Source: Bacillota bacterium (lineage in GTDB: Bacteria > Bacillota > Clostridia > Saccharofermentanales > Saccharofermentanaceae). Taken from it: a stretch of DNA of 64,000 nucleotides. The stretch lies in NCBI GenBank assembly GCA_023397475.1, contig JAEWUD010000015.1:33272-97271 (forward strand), in the 5' to 3' direction. Position numbers and translations under genes: made by a program. Positions 15,768-25,425 of this stretch are shown here, piece after piece (the stretch's first letter is position 1; each line of letters begins with the position of its first letter). The notes under the pieces were generated by a model. The model saw nothing but the letters and a program-made list of their open reading frames with translations. It did no database searches and was not told where the DNA came from.

Positions 15768-16625
15768 TTACCATGGGTAATTGGCCGGGGTGGTGCCGGG
15801 GAACCGGACACTGGAATTGAATTGCCAAATCCATTCACTTGTACTCGGATTCCAAATCCAAAACTGACCACTATTATCTAGCTCGTAATAAATCTTCTGG
15901 TCTTCGTTAACTCCCCATATTTGAGTTCCATCTTTGAACTTTGGTTGCTGGGCTGGATCCTCATACCACTCCGTTGCCTTCGTCTCAACTGGTGTTGGTG
16001 TTGGTTTCGGTGTCGGTGTTGGCGTAGGTGCTTTCGTGGTTTGAGTTGTGGTGCTTTGGGTCGAAGCTTGCGTCGTCGTCTGCGTTGTGGTTTGTGTGGT
16101 TGTCTGGGTTGTCGATTGGGTCGTCTGCGACGGCGTCGTTGCCTTCGTTGTCGTGCTGGTTGTCGCCGCACTCGTCGTCGATGAGGTAGCAACCATCGTC
16201 TCGTCAGATACAGATTCAAGTAGCACAAACAAGACGTACTCTCCCGAATCCAGAAGCGCATATTGAAGTTCCGGTACGCCGACCTTCGCCACGACCGTTA
16301 CCTGCTCGCCCTCCGCGAGTCTTCGAACGACGGTAAGCCGCTGTTCGTTCTGCCAGATGTTCGCACGGAACAGAGTCCTGTAAATGCTAGGTGCCGGCAG
16401 ATCTTCGCGGATCGAGATATCGATTGGAAAGACTGGTGCCTGGATCGACGGCATCGTCTCTCCAAGGACCTCTGTCGCGGTGGTTGTCGTTGTTGCAATT
16501 GTCTCCACGGTTGTGACTCCGCCTTCAGTCGGGACGGTTGTCTCCTGTCCTCCGTTCGGATTACAGCCGGATAGGATCGCTGCTGTTATGGCGATAAGGA
16601 TGAAACTATGGATTTTCTTGTACAT
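15768..16625 (-). CDS. Thr-rich lipoprotein, tandem paralogue 1
   Basis: A 285-aa predicted lipoprotein: signal MYKKIHSFILIAITAAILSGC with lipobox LSGC (Cys at 21). It has an N-terminal domain of about 100 residues (FPIDISIREDL to VLFVLLES), a Thr/Gln/Ser linker with TTQ repeats, a PTPTPKPTPTP stretch, and a C-terminal domain rich in aromatics (YYELDNSGQFWIWNPSTSEW) ending NYPW. It is a close paralogue of the next gene upstream, and the ribosome-site regions are the same (GGAGAACCAATCATG), pointing to recent duplication. The start is the ATG at 16625, seven codons inside the open frame. The lipid anchor and Thr linker suggest a cell-surface protein; no function recognised. Confidence 0.88.
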   Translation of the reverse strand: MYKKIHSFILIAITAAILSGCNPNGGQETTVPTEGGVTTVETIATTTTTATEVLGETMPSIQAPVFPIDISIREDLPAPSIYRTLFRANIWQNEQRLTVVRRLAEGEQVTVVAKVGVPELQYALLDSGEYVLFVLLESVSDETMVATSSTTSAATTSTTTKATTPSQTTQSTTQTTTQTTTQTTTQASTQSTTTQTTKAPTPTPTPKPTPTPVETKATEWYEDPAQQPKFKDGTQIWGVNEDQKIYYELDNSGQFWIWNPSTSEWIWQFNSSVRFPGTTPANYPW

Positions 16626-16713
16626 GATTGGTTCTCCTGACATGTGTGGATTTATATTAATTGCTCACTGTTCCGAAACATGCTCCCACAAATCAAGTAA
16701 CAAAGCATTCGCA

Positions 16714-17607
16714 TTACGCAGGCTTATCCTCCGGCCAGGGATAGTTATCAGGCCAGCTTCCTGGGAAGCGAACATCTCGATTCTCATCCCACATCCATTC
16801 AGATGTATTAGGATTCCAGGCCCATGTTTTGCCATTATTGTCAACTTCGTAGTACGTGTGGTTTTCAACATCTATAAAGAAATAATCCATACCGTTCTTT
16901 GATTTTGGTTGTAAGTCCGGATTCTCATACCACTCCGTCGACTTCGTCTCGACCGGCGTAGGTGTAGGAATAGGCGTAGGCTTCGGTGTGGGTGTCGGCG
17001 CTTTCGTGGTCTGTGTTGTCGTGCTTTGGGTTGTAGCTTGTGTCGTAGCCTGTGTAGTCGTCTGCGTGGTTGTCTGCGTTGTCGCTTGAGTCGTTTGCGA
17101 CGGTTTCGGTGTAGATGTCGGAGCCTTTGTCGTCGTACTTGTACTTGCTGCACTCGACTCCGTGGTGGTCGTTACCGTTGTCTCTCCGGTTACCGGTTCA
17201 AGGAGTACGAATAGGACATACTCTCCCGAATCAAGAAGCGCATACTGGAGTTCCGGTGCACCGACCTTCGCCACGACCGTTACCTGCTCGCCCTCCGCGA
17301 GTCTTCGAACGATGGTAAGCCGCTGTTCCGTTTCCCAGATGTTCGCACGGAACAATGTCCGGTAAACGGCGGCCGTCGCAAAATCTTCCCTTATGGTTAT
17401 ATCGATGGGAAAGACAAGTCCATTCATGGACGGCATCGTCTCTCCAAGGACCTCTGTTGCGGTGGTTTTCGTTGTAGCAACTGTCTCCACGGTTGTGACT
17501 CCGCCTTCGGTTGGGACGGTCGTCTCTTGTCCATCGGCAGGTTTACAGCCGGATAGGATCGCTGCCGTCACGACGATGAGGATGACACTATGGATTTTCT
17601 TGTACAT
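16714..17607 (-). CDS. Thr-rich lipoprotein, tandem paralogue 2
   Basis: A 297-aa lipoprotein with lipobox ILSGC and the same plan as its downstream paralogue. The N-terminal domain is nearly identical (REDFATAAVYRTLFRANIW, RRLAEGEQVTVVAKVG). The Thr/Gln linker (TTQTTTQ) has a different repeat number, a Pro-rich stretch follows, and the aromatic C-terminal domain (YYEVDNNGKTWAWNPNTSEWMW, FPGSW) is more diverged. The ATG at 17607 follows GGAGAACCAATC. The gene is 137 bases downstream of the giant surface protein gene and could be on the same transcript or on its own; the gap holds overlapping hairpins. Function unknown. Confidence 0.88.
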   Translation of the reverse strand: MYKKIHSVILIVVTAAILSGCKPADGQETTVPTEGGVTTVETVATTKTTATEVLGETMPSMNGLVFPIDITIREDFATAAVYRTLFRANIWETEQRLTIVRRLAEGEQVTVVAKVGAPELQYALLDSGEYVLFVLLEPVTGETTVTTTTESSAASTSTTTKAPTSTPKPSQTTQATTQTTTQTTTQATTQATTQSTTTQTTKAPTPTPKPTPIPTPTPVETKSTEWYENPDLQPKSKNGMDYFFIDVENHTYYEVDNNGKTWAWNPNTSEWMWDENRDVRFPGSWPDNYPWPEDKPA

Positions 17608-17630
17608 GATTGGTTCTCCTTCATGACTCG

Positions 17631-17688
17631 TTTCTCAGCATATATTACACAATGCATACTGAGAAATCTATCATTTTCGCAGATTTCT
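17631..17688. promoter_or_regulatory. Overlapping, mutually exclusive inverted repeats
   Basis: TTTCTCAG (17631-17638) pairs with CTGAGAAA (17659-17666), and AGAAATCT (17662-17669) pairs with AGATTTCT (17681-17688). Both are perfect 8-bp pairs and they share 17662-17666, so only one can form at a time. They lie between the giant surface protein gene and the lipoprotein pair. Neither is followed by a T-run on the minus strand. Confidence 0.5.
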
Positions 17689-17743
17689 TTGACGATTATT
17701 TCTGTGCCATATGAGTCATAGTGAACATACGACAACTGGATAC

Positions 17744-20700
17744 TTACACTCTTACGCGCTTCGGAGACCTCCGTTTCCTTATTACAAGAAGAACGACAAT
17801 GAAGGCAAGAAGCAGGATTCCAGCAATGGATCCGAAGAACATCGCACGGTTGTTGAAGAAACGAACCCACAGATTTGTCGTAACGAAGAAGTCCCTGATC
17901 TCTACCGTCGACTCGTTCCCCGCAGCATCAACACTGACGATACGAACTTCATGTGCATTGATCGAGTCGCCTTCGATCAGGAATTCGATGCGTCCGCCGT
18001 TCGCGATCAGCTTGTCCATACTCTCTCCCGACCATGACGAGACTTCCTGTCCGTCGAGATAAATCGTCACAGTTGCAAGTTTCAGGTTATCGTTGACGGA
18101 GAGCTGCGCGGTTAATGCCTCAACCGCATACGTCAATCCGTTCTCGAGATTCGCTACAACAATGTTGGGCGGTGTCTTGTCAACACCGAAGCTGATCTCT
18201 TTATCCTTCGTATCCTGGGTGTTCTCCGCGATATTGCCCGCTTCGTCTTCCGAATGAATCGAGATACGGTAGATACCGTCATCCTCGAAATTCTTCTTGA
18301 AGATCGTGTAGGTGTATTGATACCACTTGCCTTCGCCACCCGTAATGACAACCTCATAGTCCTCCCCCTCGACCAAGGTTCTCGTCGCGTCGTTTTTGAA
18401 GAGTGTGACCTTGATGTTGGAGAGCTTATTCGGGTTGGTTTCCGTGACAACGACATCCTCGGGGGTTCGCACGAAGGTTCCCTGAATCTTCGCGATCGAC
18501 GCACCGAGAACATAGGTTGACCCGAAGCGATTTACAGAGAACGTGATGGTCTGCGACGAGCTGTTGCCGGCTTTGTCCGTCAGGTTCGCCGTAAGCGTGT
18601 AGATGTCGTCGACCTCCTTCTCCTTCGCGAAATTCTTGAATGTAAATACGCTGCCATTCTCAATAATGGAGTACGACCCATCCGGGTTCACCGTCTTACG
18701 ATTAACGCCGGTGAGATTGATCGCAAACATAGAAGCGTCGAAGTTCGTATCCGACCCGGTAACGACCGGGTTCACATCGCCTTTGTACGCCGTCTCGTTT
18801 ACGACGCCGGAAATAACAAGCTCAGGCAATGTCGTATCAATGGTGAAGGTTTGTTTCTCGAACTCCGCGGCCAGGTTTCCGGCTTTGTCGGTAACACTGA
18901 TATCAAAGCTGTAGGTAGCGTCCGCAGAATAGTTGATTGTAGCCGTATGACGGTCACCGACAGTCGACCAGCTGCTGACGGACGGCAACGTAACCGTTGT
19001 CCCGTCGTCGCTTGCCGTCAGATCAATCTTCACGCGATCCGGCTGGAAATTATGTTCAACAATTACGATTGTCGCTGTGCGCGCAGCTTTGTAATAGGAT
19101 GTGTTCAGTGCACTGTTGTTGTCGTACGAGACACTGACTGTCGGCAAGGTTTTGTCGACGGTAAATTGCTCTCCGGCGATTGTGCTCGCGGCAAAAGTTG
19201 CAACGGGGCATGGATTTCCCGCTTCGTCCGTATAATTGACGCCAAAGGTATAGTCGCCGTCTGTCGCGTACGTAATGGTAGCTGTCCACTTCGTGTTGTC
19301 GCGATTTCCGCTGCCGTCCACATGAGCCCACGCGCTGATCGCTGGGATTGATCCCTCGGAGTTGGTAATCGCAACGAGCACATCTTTCGGATCGAAATTT
19401 CTTTCGGTGACGACGATTGTCGCTGTCCGGGCCGCTTTAAAGAAGGTTCCGTTGTCCGCGCTGTTGTTGTCGTAGGATATGGTGACTGTGGGGGCCGTCG
19501 TATCGATCTTCAGTGTGACCGAACTCTCGGAACTGTTTCCCGCGTTATCGACGGAGTAAACGACAACTTCGATGTTATTGCTGTTATTCTTCTTGCTGTC
19601 GACGGTTATGGAACCGGACCACGTCTTCAAGAGGTCCTCTTGCGTCGGGTCGGTTGTAGCAAAGGTATAGAGAATCCCGCTTTGCGTCGGGTCGGTACTG
19701 CTGACGGCAAGATCGAAGACTTTGTAACTCACTTCTTTAAGTCCCGAATATGCTCCGTTGACGAGGGGATCTGTGATCTTGATCGAAACACTTGCGTCAC
19801 CCCGGTAAATATCATTGATCGGTTGTTTCGGCTCGAGTAAGATATCCGGAGCAAGTGTCTCTGCCAACGGTTTCTTGTCGTCGACAATCAGTCCGTTGGT
19901 GCTGATGAATGTGATATTCCCGGCCATGTCGGTAATTTTCAAGTATACCGTTACCTGCTCATTCGGAAGAAGCTCCAGTCCGGTGAAGCTCGTCCAGGAT
20001 GTTATCGCGGCAAGCTGTTCTTCACTCCTTGGCGTTGAAGCGGGGTTCGTAGCGGATGAGGTATCCTTATAGTACTGGACGCTCGCAATCGGAGAAGTGA
20101 CATCATGCGTCGATCCACTGATCGTGATCTTCTGATTGGACCAATATCCAAAGAGAAGCGTACGGATCAGTGAGTCCCACGTCGATACACGCCCCTCAGC
20201 TGATGTCGCGGTCACAGTACCGGACGGCACATTTGTATCGACGGTGAAATCAAACGGTGCCACAGAGTCTTTCGTATTGATCGGCGAGTTGGCGTTCCCC
20301 GCCTCATCAGTGTACGCGATGCCCAAAGTATAATTGGCATCCTTCAGGAACTGAATGGTCGCCGTGTGAGTCGCAGTATCCGGATCGGTTGGACTCTCGG
20401 TCGTTTGCCATCCACTGATGATATAGGGTGACGCAACCTTGTTGCCAAGAGCATCCACGGCTGTAATGACGATTCCCTGGGTAGCTGCCGAGGCGTCAAA
20501 ATGGTGCGAACGCTCCGAAATTACAACGGTAGCTGTACGTGAGGCATCGAAGTAAGAGTTACCTCCGAAGTCTGTATTGTTATCGAACGTCAATTGAATC
20601 GCGGGAGAGGTACAGTCAATATCCAGGGATACGGATTGCGTTACCTCATTGCCAGCGTTATCTATCGTCCGCACATAGAGAACGACATTACAACTGTTGT

Positions 20701-23700
20701 TCAATGCTGCCGTAACTACGGTATTTCCGCTCCATGTCTCTATCAATTCAGCTTGGGTGGGATTCTCGATTGATGCGGTGAAGAGATTTCCCTGCTGGGT
20801 AGGATTCGCATCGTCATTATCCTTAACCACCCAATAATCTACGGATCGAATGCCGGAATATGGCTCGCTGTCAGATACAGAAATAGCTACATTTACATCC
20901 GTTTTGTAGAACCCGTTGGCATTCGGAGTCTCCGGTGTCAGTGTAATCTGGCTTCCTGTCGCATCTACGATGCATCCGTTGGAGCTTACATAAGAGATAT
21001 TCCCGGCCGCGTCCGTGATACGTAGGTAAACGACAAACTGCTCATCCGCGTCTACGTTAAATGGCGCAAAGGGCTGGAAAGTCTGGGTCCCAAGCTCGGC
21101 AACTGTCATCGCAGTCGGGTTACTTGTCTTATAGTACTCGATCGTCACAGGACTTACGACGTCTTGCGCTTCTGCGCTGACTGCAAGGGATGAATTACTG
21201 TAAATTCCAAAGGTAATCACGGTCAGGAGCTGATCCCAGATGCTGGTTCCAACGGTGACTTTTCCTGTCGGATCTGTCATATCCACGGCGAAATGAAACG
21301 GTGTCGTACAGCTGCTGCTATCAATCGGAGCATTGATATTTCCCGCTTTGTTGATGTAACTCATGGTCCACGAGTATACTCCATCTTCGCTGAAGGTAAT
21401 CGTCGCGGTGTGCATTGCACCATTGCTCGTCCAGTCACTGATCATTGAAGCAATATCGAGAACGATCGGTTGATTCTGTGCATCGACAGCATTAATGACG
21501 ATTCCTTTGGTCGCATTGTCCGCAAGAAAAACATTGAGGTCTTCCGTAATTGTGATTGTCGCCGTTCGTGCGCCACCAAAATATCCACATGACCCAACAG
21601 TAGATTCGTTCGCATTGTTGTCGAAACTCAACTGAATCTTCGGACTGTCGATACTGATGAAGATCGGCAACGTTTGTTTATACTCATTGCCGGCATTATC
21701 CTTAACAGATACTACAAGTTTAACGTTATCCGAATTATTCAACTCTTTATCGACAATAATTGAACCCGTCCATAGTTTCACAAGATCAGCATAGGACGGA
21801 TTGGCGACTTGGAATGTAAAGAGTCTTCCCGACTGCGTAGGATTACTTTCGTCGTCGTCTTTGATGACCGCAAAATCAACGGTTTGGATTCCCGAACAGG
21901 CAAGCTTTCCTGCAATTTCTTCGTTCACGGTTATCTTTACATTAACATCCGTGTTGTAAATTTCATACTCATTCGGAGGGTCTGCTTCAAAGGTAATAAT
22001 GCTGTCTGTTTTATCGACGATTACACCATTTGAGCTGATATAGGCATCATTTCCGGCCTTATCAGAAATGCGTACATAAACCACAAATTTCTCATCGATG
22101 CTAACTTCTGTTGGCGTTTCAGAGAATTTTCCCGTCGAATAGAGGCTGACCAAATTTTCTTCGGTCAATGGAGTCTCGCTTGATGATTTGTAATATAGGA
22201 TCTCATGGATAGGGGAGGTGGCGTCATCTGCGGTCACAGAAGCCGTTACCGTCTGATTTTTCCACAATCCGAAAGTAATGGTCGAGAGTAAGCTATTCCA
22301 ATAATCGGGAGCAATTGTGATCACTCCCGTCGGCTTGTTATTATCGATCGTAAATTTGAAGAGGTCTGTGACCGTTGTTTGGATTGGAGCGCTCGCCATA
22401 CCTGCTTTATTACTATAGGAGATATCCCATTCATAGTTCGCATTAGCAGAGAATGACAGTGTAGCGGTGAATTTATCACCAGCTTTGACCCAGTTGCTCA
22501 GGATTGTTTCTTTATCAACAGGGACGGCTATACCCTTAGAATCCGTTGCCGTTATGATTATCCCCTCTGTTGCTTTCTGCTCATCAAAGCACTGCGCCCA
22601 ATCCTCGATTGTAATTGTAGCCGTGCGCGTCGAATAGAAAGTAGGCTGAGATTCTATCGTTTTTCCTTCTGCTGTGAGTTGAACGCTAACCGTCGGTGGT
22701 GTTGTGGAGATGTTCAATTCATAGGGATAGATTTCCTCGTTTCCTGCTTCATCGACAACCTTGACATGAAGTACCGCCTTTTGCTTATCATGACCTGCCA
22801 CTTCAACCAAAGCACTTGCAAGAACCTTCGAATCGTATGTCGCATCCGGGGGGATAACAACAGGTTGATATACCGTCGGTAGATCATTACCATATGTCAA
22901 GCAATATTCAACCATCGAAATTTTTGTGTAGTCGTCTTTGACTTCAAATGATACGTCGGTATCTTTTGAGATGAATCCATTGGTATCAACCGGATTTGCA
23001 GTAAATGTGACAGTTGGCGCCTTGTCGTCTATAACTATCTGTAATGGTTTAATATTAGTAATTTCTGATATTGGGTAAAAATCCCAAGAAAGACCTTGTC
23101 TATAATACAACGCAATGCTCCCAATGATTGACGTCCTTGATATAGTTCCTGCGTTAAGATGTTTCTGGCTGAATATCAGAGTATTATCAGACCTTATTAG
23201 TCGGATTCCCTCTTTCGTCGTACTAAAACTTACGATAGTTCCACGTGGGTAGACATACAATTTTTGGGTGGTATCTTTTCGTATAGCAAGAGTTGTGTCA
23301 AATGTAAAGTCATTGATGGATGCCGAGCTTATTGGTGAAAAAAGAGCATTCAACACTTTATTCTCCGTAATATTCGGAACATTAAATTCTATTGTTCCAT
23401 TTCCTTTATCTGTAAAATCCGTAACGGATTTTCCATTTTCTTGAACGTTCTGGATTACAAATCCCGAAGCTGGATCAACCGTAACCGTTGTCGATCCACC
23501 ATAATCCACTGTAGGATTCGAAATCATGATCGTCCCGTTCGCCGGAGCCGGTGTTACTGTCGTAACGGTAAACGTCATCGGCGAGAAAGTGAATTCTATC
23601 GTTTGATCTTTATCTATCTTTGTAATGAAGTGGTTATAGGGATTGTCATGCGTGTACGTATTGCCCAGATTATCTTGCGTGATGACGCCGTCAACCTTAA

Positions 23701-24787
23701 CCTGAGATACGCGGCAACCTGTGTCGGGTGTCGCGACAATCGTTACACCGCCTTGATCGACAACAGAGATGACTTGACCGGAAGCGGTGTTTTCGCTCGT
23801 CGGGTAAGGAGTGACTATGGGATCCTTGATGGATACAGATCCATCCTCGCTATTGTAGTTGACCGTGACGGTGTGTTTCTTTTTGAATTTCGCCTGAATG
23901 GTGGAATTCTTATCAACCGTAATTGTTGTTGTATAGTACGGATAAAGATTGGTGCCTATCGGGTAAGGTGCGGGTTCTCCGTTAATACATAAATAACATA
24001 TCGAGTATCCTTCATCGGGAATTATTTCGACCTTGACCTGACTTCCATTTTGATAGACATGATCACCGTTGGCCACCGGCGAATCATCCAGCTTGATCAC
24101 ACCGTTCGAACCCAAGATGGTGGTGGTCACATTCCAGTTCCGTGTGAAGACAACGTCAATGGTGGTGTCGGTCATGGGCGTAAACGTGCTCTGATAGTAA
24201 TATTTATTTGCATCATTGATCGTTATTGCTTGTCCACCGATGACGATGGATTTGATATACCAATCGGCAGCGGGAGCGATCTGTACAGACACCTGTGTTC
24301 CGCTTCCCACTGTGAGCGAGCTCTCTTCAACCGCGCTAAAATTAAATTTGACCGTGCCATTGCCTGATTTATTGACAGAAAGAGTTACCGGCACGCGGAG
24401 AACGACATTCTCGTTTCCCAGAAGATCGTAGATCTCTACCGAATCGTTTACTGTAACATATCCTGCCTTTGCGACACTGTACGTCAGAGTAACGGTTGTT
24501 CCGTTATTTATATCATCTTCAAATTCGGTAACTTCGGGAAGAACCGCTTCTCCCGCAACGGCTGTTGCGGTCAACGGCCCGGTAGATCTATAGGCTGAAG
24601 ATATCGAGTAAGCGATCGATGCCCCATCTATCGGCTGGCCGGCACTGTCGTTTACTGTCATAGTATAGTCGAAAGGATTCTCGGGAGTGCTTGCCATCGC
24701 CGTGATCGGCACAGCCCCCAGGAGGACCATCATGGATAGTAGCATTGCCAGTGTCCGACGTACGATTCCCATCTTCTTTGCGTTCAT
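17744..24787 (-). CDS. Giant secreted multi-domain Ig-repeat surface protein
   Basis: A 2,347-aa protein with a signal peptide (hydrophobic core LAMLLSMMVLLGAVPITAMA, cut about residue 33), a Cna-B-like domain (about 35-130), and several beta-repeats of the kind NGTVKFN...DWYIKSIVIGG (about 130-510). Long Ig-like repeats follow to about 2290. Three long copies are marked by RTATITI, then NNKPTGVITI-like and DKAGNDAYISSNG; two shorter copies have FFKAARTATIVV and YYKAARTATIVI. A final transmembrane helix (GSIAGILLLAFIVVLLVI) and basic tail RKRRSPKRVRV anchor it. No LPXTG motif is seen. The ATG at 24787 sits seven bases after AAGGAG; one at 24793 is too close. An adhesin or stalk role is inferred. 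Confidence 0.92.
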   Translation of the reverse strand: MNAKKMGIVRRTLAMLLSMMVLLGAVPITAMASTPENPFDYTMTVNDSAGQPIDGASIAYSISSAYRSTGPLTATAVAGEAVLPEVTEFEDDINNGTTVTLTYSVAKAGYVTVNDSVEIYDLLGNENVVLRVPVTLSVNKSGNGTVKFNFSAVEESSLTVGSGTQVSVQIAPAADWYIKSIVIGGQAITINDANKYYYQSTFTPMTDTTIDVVFTRNWNVTTTILGSNGVIKLDDSPVANGDHVYQNGSQVKVEIIPDEGYSICYLCINGEPAPYPIGTNLYPYYTTTITVDKNSTIQAKFKKKHTVTVNYNSEDGSVSIKDPIVTPYPTSENTASGQVISVVDQGGVTIVATPDTGCRVSQVKVDGVITQDNLGNTYTHDNPYNHFITKIDKDQTIEFTFSPMTFTVTTVTPAPANGTIMISNPTVDYGGSTTVTVDPASGFVIQNVQENGKSVTDFTDKGNGTIEFNVPNITENKVLNALFSPISSASINDFTFDTTLAIRKDTTQKLYVYPRGTIVSFSTTKEGIRLIRSDNTLIFSQKHLNAGTISRTSIIGSIALYYRQGLSWDFYPISEITNIKPLQIVIDDKAPTVTFTANPVDTNGFISKDTDVSFEVKDDYTKISMVEYCLTYGNDLPTVYQPVVIPPDATYDSKVLASALVEVAGHDKQKAVLHVKVVDEAGNEEIYPYELNISTTPPTVSVQLTAEGKTIESQPTFYSTRTATITIEDWAQCFDEQKATEGIIITATDSKGIAVPVDKETILSNWVKAGDKFTATLSFSANANYEWDISYSNKAGMASAPIQTTVTDLFKFTIDNNKPTGVITIAPDYWNSLLSTITFGLWKNQTVTASVTADDATSPIHEILYYKSSSETPLTEENLVSLYSTGKFSETPTEVSIDEKFVVYVRISDKAGNDAYISSNGVIVDKTDSIITFEADPPNEYEIYNTDVNVKITVNEEIAGKLACSGIQTVDFAVIKDDDESNPTQSGRLFTFQVANPSYADLVKLWTGSIIVDKELNNSDNVKLVVSVKDNAGNEYKQTLPIFISIDSPKIQLSFDNNANESTVGSCGYFGGARTATITITEDLNVFLADNATKGIVINAVDAQNQPIVLDIASMISDWTSNGAMHTATITFSEDGVYSWTMSYINKAGNINAPIDSSSCTTPFHFAVDMTDPTGKVTVGTSIWDQLLTVITFGIYSNSSLAVSAEAQDVVSPVTIEYYKTSNPTAMTVAELGTQTFQPFAPFNVDADEQFVVYLRITDAAGNISYVSSNGCIVDATGSQITLTPETPNANGFYKTDVNVAISVSDSEPYSGIRSVDYWVVKDNDDANPTQQGNLFTASIENPTQAELIETWSGNTVVTAALNNSCNVVLYVRTIDNAGNEVTQSVSLDIDCTSPAIQLTFDNNTDFGGNSYFDASRTATVVISERSHHFDASAATQGIVITAVDALGNKVASPYIISGWQTTESPTDPDTATHTATIQFLKDANYTLGIAYTDEAGNANSPINTKDSVAPFDFTVDTNVPSGTVTATSAEGRVSTWDSLIRTLLFGYWSNQKITISGSTHDVTSPIASVQYYKDTSSATNPASTPRSEEQLAAITSWTSFTGLELLPNEQVTVYLKITDMAGNITFISTNGLIVDDKKPLAETLAPDILLEPKQPINDIYRGDASVSIKITDPLVNGAYSGLKEVSYKVFDLAVSSTDPTQSGILYTFATTDPTQEDLLKTWSGSITVDSKKNNSNNIEVVVYSVDNAGNSSESSVTLKIDTTAPTVTISYDNNSADNGTFFKAARTATIVVTERNFDPKDVLVAITNSEGSIPAISAWAHVDGSGNRDNTKWTATITYATDGDYTFGVNYTDEAGNPCPVATFAASTIAGEQFTVDKTLPTVSVSYDNNSALNTSYYKAARTATIVIVEHNFQPDRVKIDLTASDDGTTVTLPSVSSWSTVGDRHTATINYSADATYSFDISVTDKAGNLAAEFEKQTFTIDTTLPELVISGVVNETAYKGDVNPVVTGSDTNFDASMFAINLTGVNRKTVNPDGSYSIIENGSVFTFKNFAKEKEVDDIYTLTANLTDKAGNSSSQTITFSVNRFGSTYVLGASIAKIQGTFVRTPEDVVVTETNPNKLSNIKVTLFKNDATRTLVEGEDYEVVITGGEGKWYQYTYTIFKKNFEDDGIYRISIHSEDEAGNIAENTQDTKDKEISFGVDKTPPNIVVANLENGLTYAVEALTAQLSVNDNLKLATVTIYLDGQEVSSWSGESMDKLIANGGRIEFLIEGDSINAHEVRIVSVDAAGNESTVEIRDFFVTTNLWVRFFNNRAMFFGSIAGILLLAFIVVLLVIRKRRSPKRVRV

Positions 24788-24849
24788 TCTCATACTCCTT
24801 CTCGTGGTTCAAGTTCTCTGTTGTGCGTTGGTTCTTCTCCGAGCATTTG

Positions 24850-25425
24850 TTATTCAATCCACTCTGAACTTCCCGAGAACTGTATCTCGTGATCGATCGA
24901 GAAATCTTTATGTGCGTTCTGTGGCTGTTCGGGCTCTCTGTGAACCGGAAGATCCTCTGACGTCTCCGTCGGGAGGATAGCCGGGTTCAACAGTGTCGTC
25001 TCGCCCGCCGTCGACCCGAGTACTTCCGTCTCACCGACCACCGGCCGCAACAGCTCGGTCTCGCCCATACCCGGGTTCAGAAGCTCGGTCTCGGCTCCAG
25101 ACATCACAGTCTGGCGTCCCAGTTTCTGTGTGGCATTCACCCCGCTCATACGCGTCTCTCTCTGCGCAAGTCGGCCGGAGCGCGAGATCTTATCGGTCAT
25201 TTGTCTGTTTGCCGCCATCGAACGCTTGTTTTCCGCATCCGTGTTAGCAGCATCGAGGTTCTGCTTACGGATATTCTCGATCGCTTTTCGCTCGGCGGAA
25301 CCGGTCAGCTCTCCGATAATACGCGGCACTCGAAGTGCGATAAAAAGTACGATCGCAGTCACCGCCAGCACGCCCGCGAGGATGTAGAGAATGAGGGACA
25401 GAGTCTGCATCATTTCAACAGTCAT
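24850..25425 (-). CDS. Small membrane protein with four ETxxL repeats, kinase-operon partner
   Basis: A 191-aa protein with one N-terminal hydrophobic helix (about 9-32) and a long cytoplasmic tail. Residues 112-147 hold four repeats of exactly 10 residues: ETELLNPGMG, ETELLRPVVG, ETEVLGSTAG and ETTLLNPAIL. The Thr residues (113, 123, 133, 143) each have Leu at +3, matching the pThr-x-x-Leu type of ligand bound by FHA domains. The gene overlaps the kinase stop by 4 bases (ATGA). I infer it is a kinase substrate and FHA docking platform; no known family recognised. Confidence 0.85.
   Translation of the reverse strand: MTVEMMQTLSLILYILAGVLAVTAIVLFIALRVPRIIGELTGSAERKAIENIRKQNLDAANTDAENKRSMAANRQMTDKISRSGRLAQRETRMSGVNATQKLGRQTVMSGAETELLNPGMGETELLRPVVGETEVLGSTAGETTLLNPAILPTETSEDLPVHREPEQPQNAHKDFSIDHEIQFSGSSEWIE

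Noticed and set aside
16048..16266. Val-rich plus-strand open frame opposite the Thr linker
   Set aside because: Low-complexity complement of the TTQ repeat of the lipoprotein.
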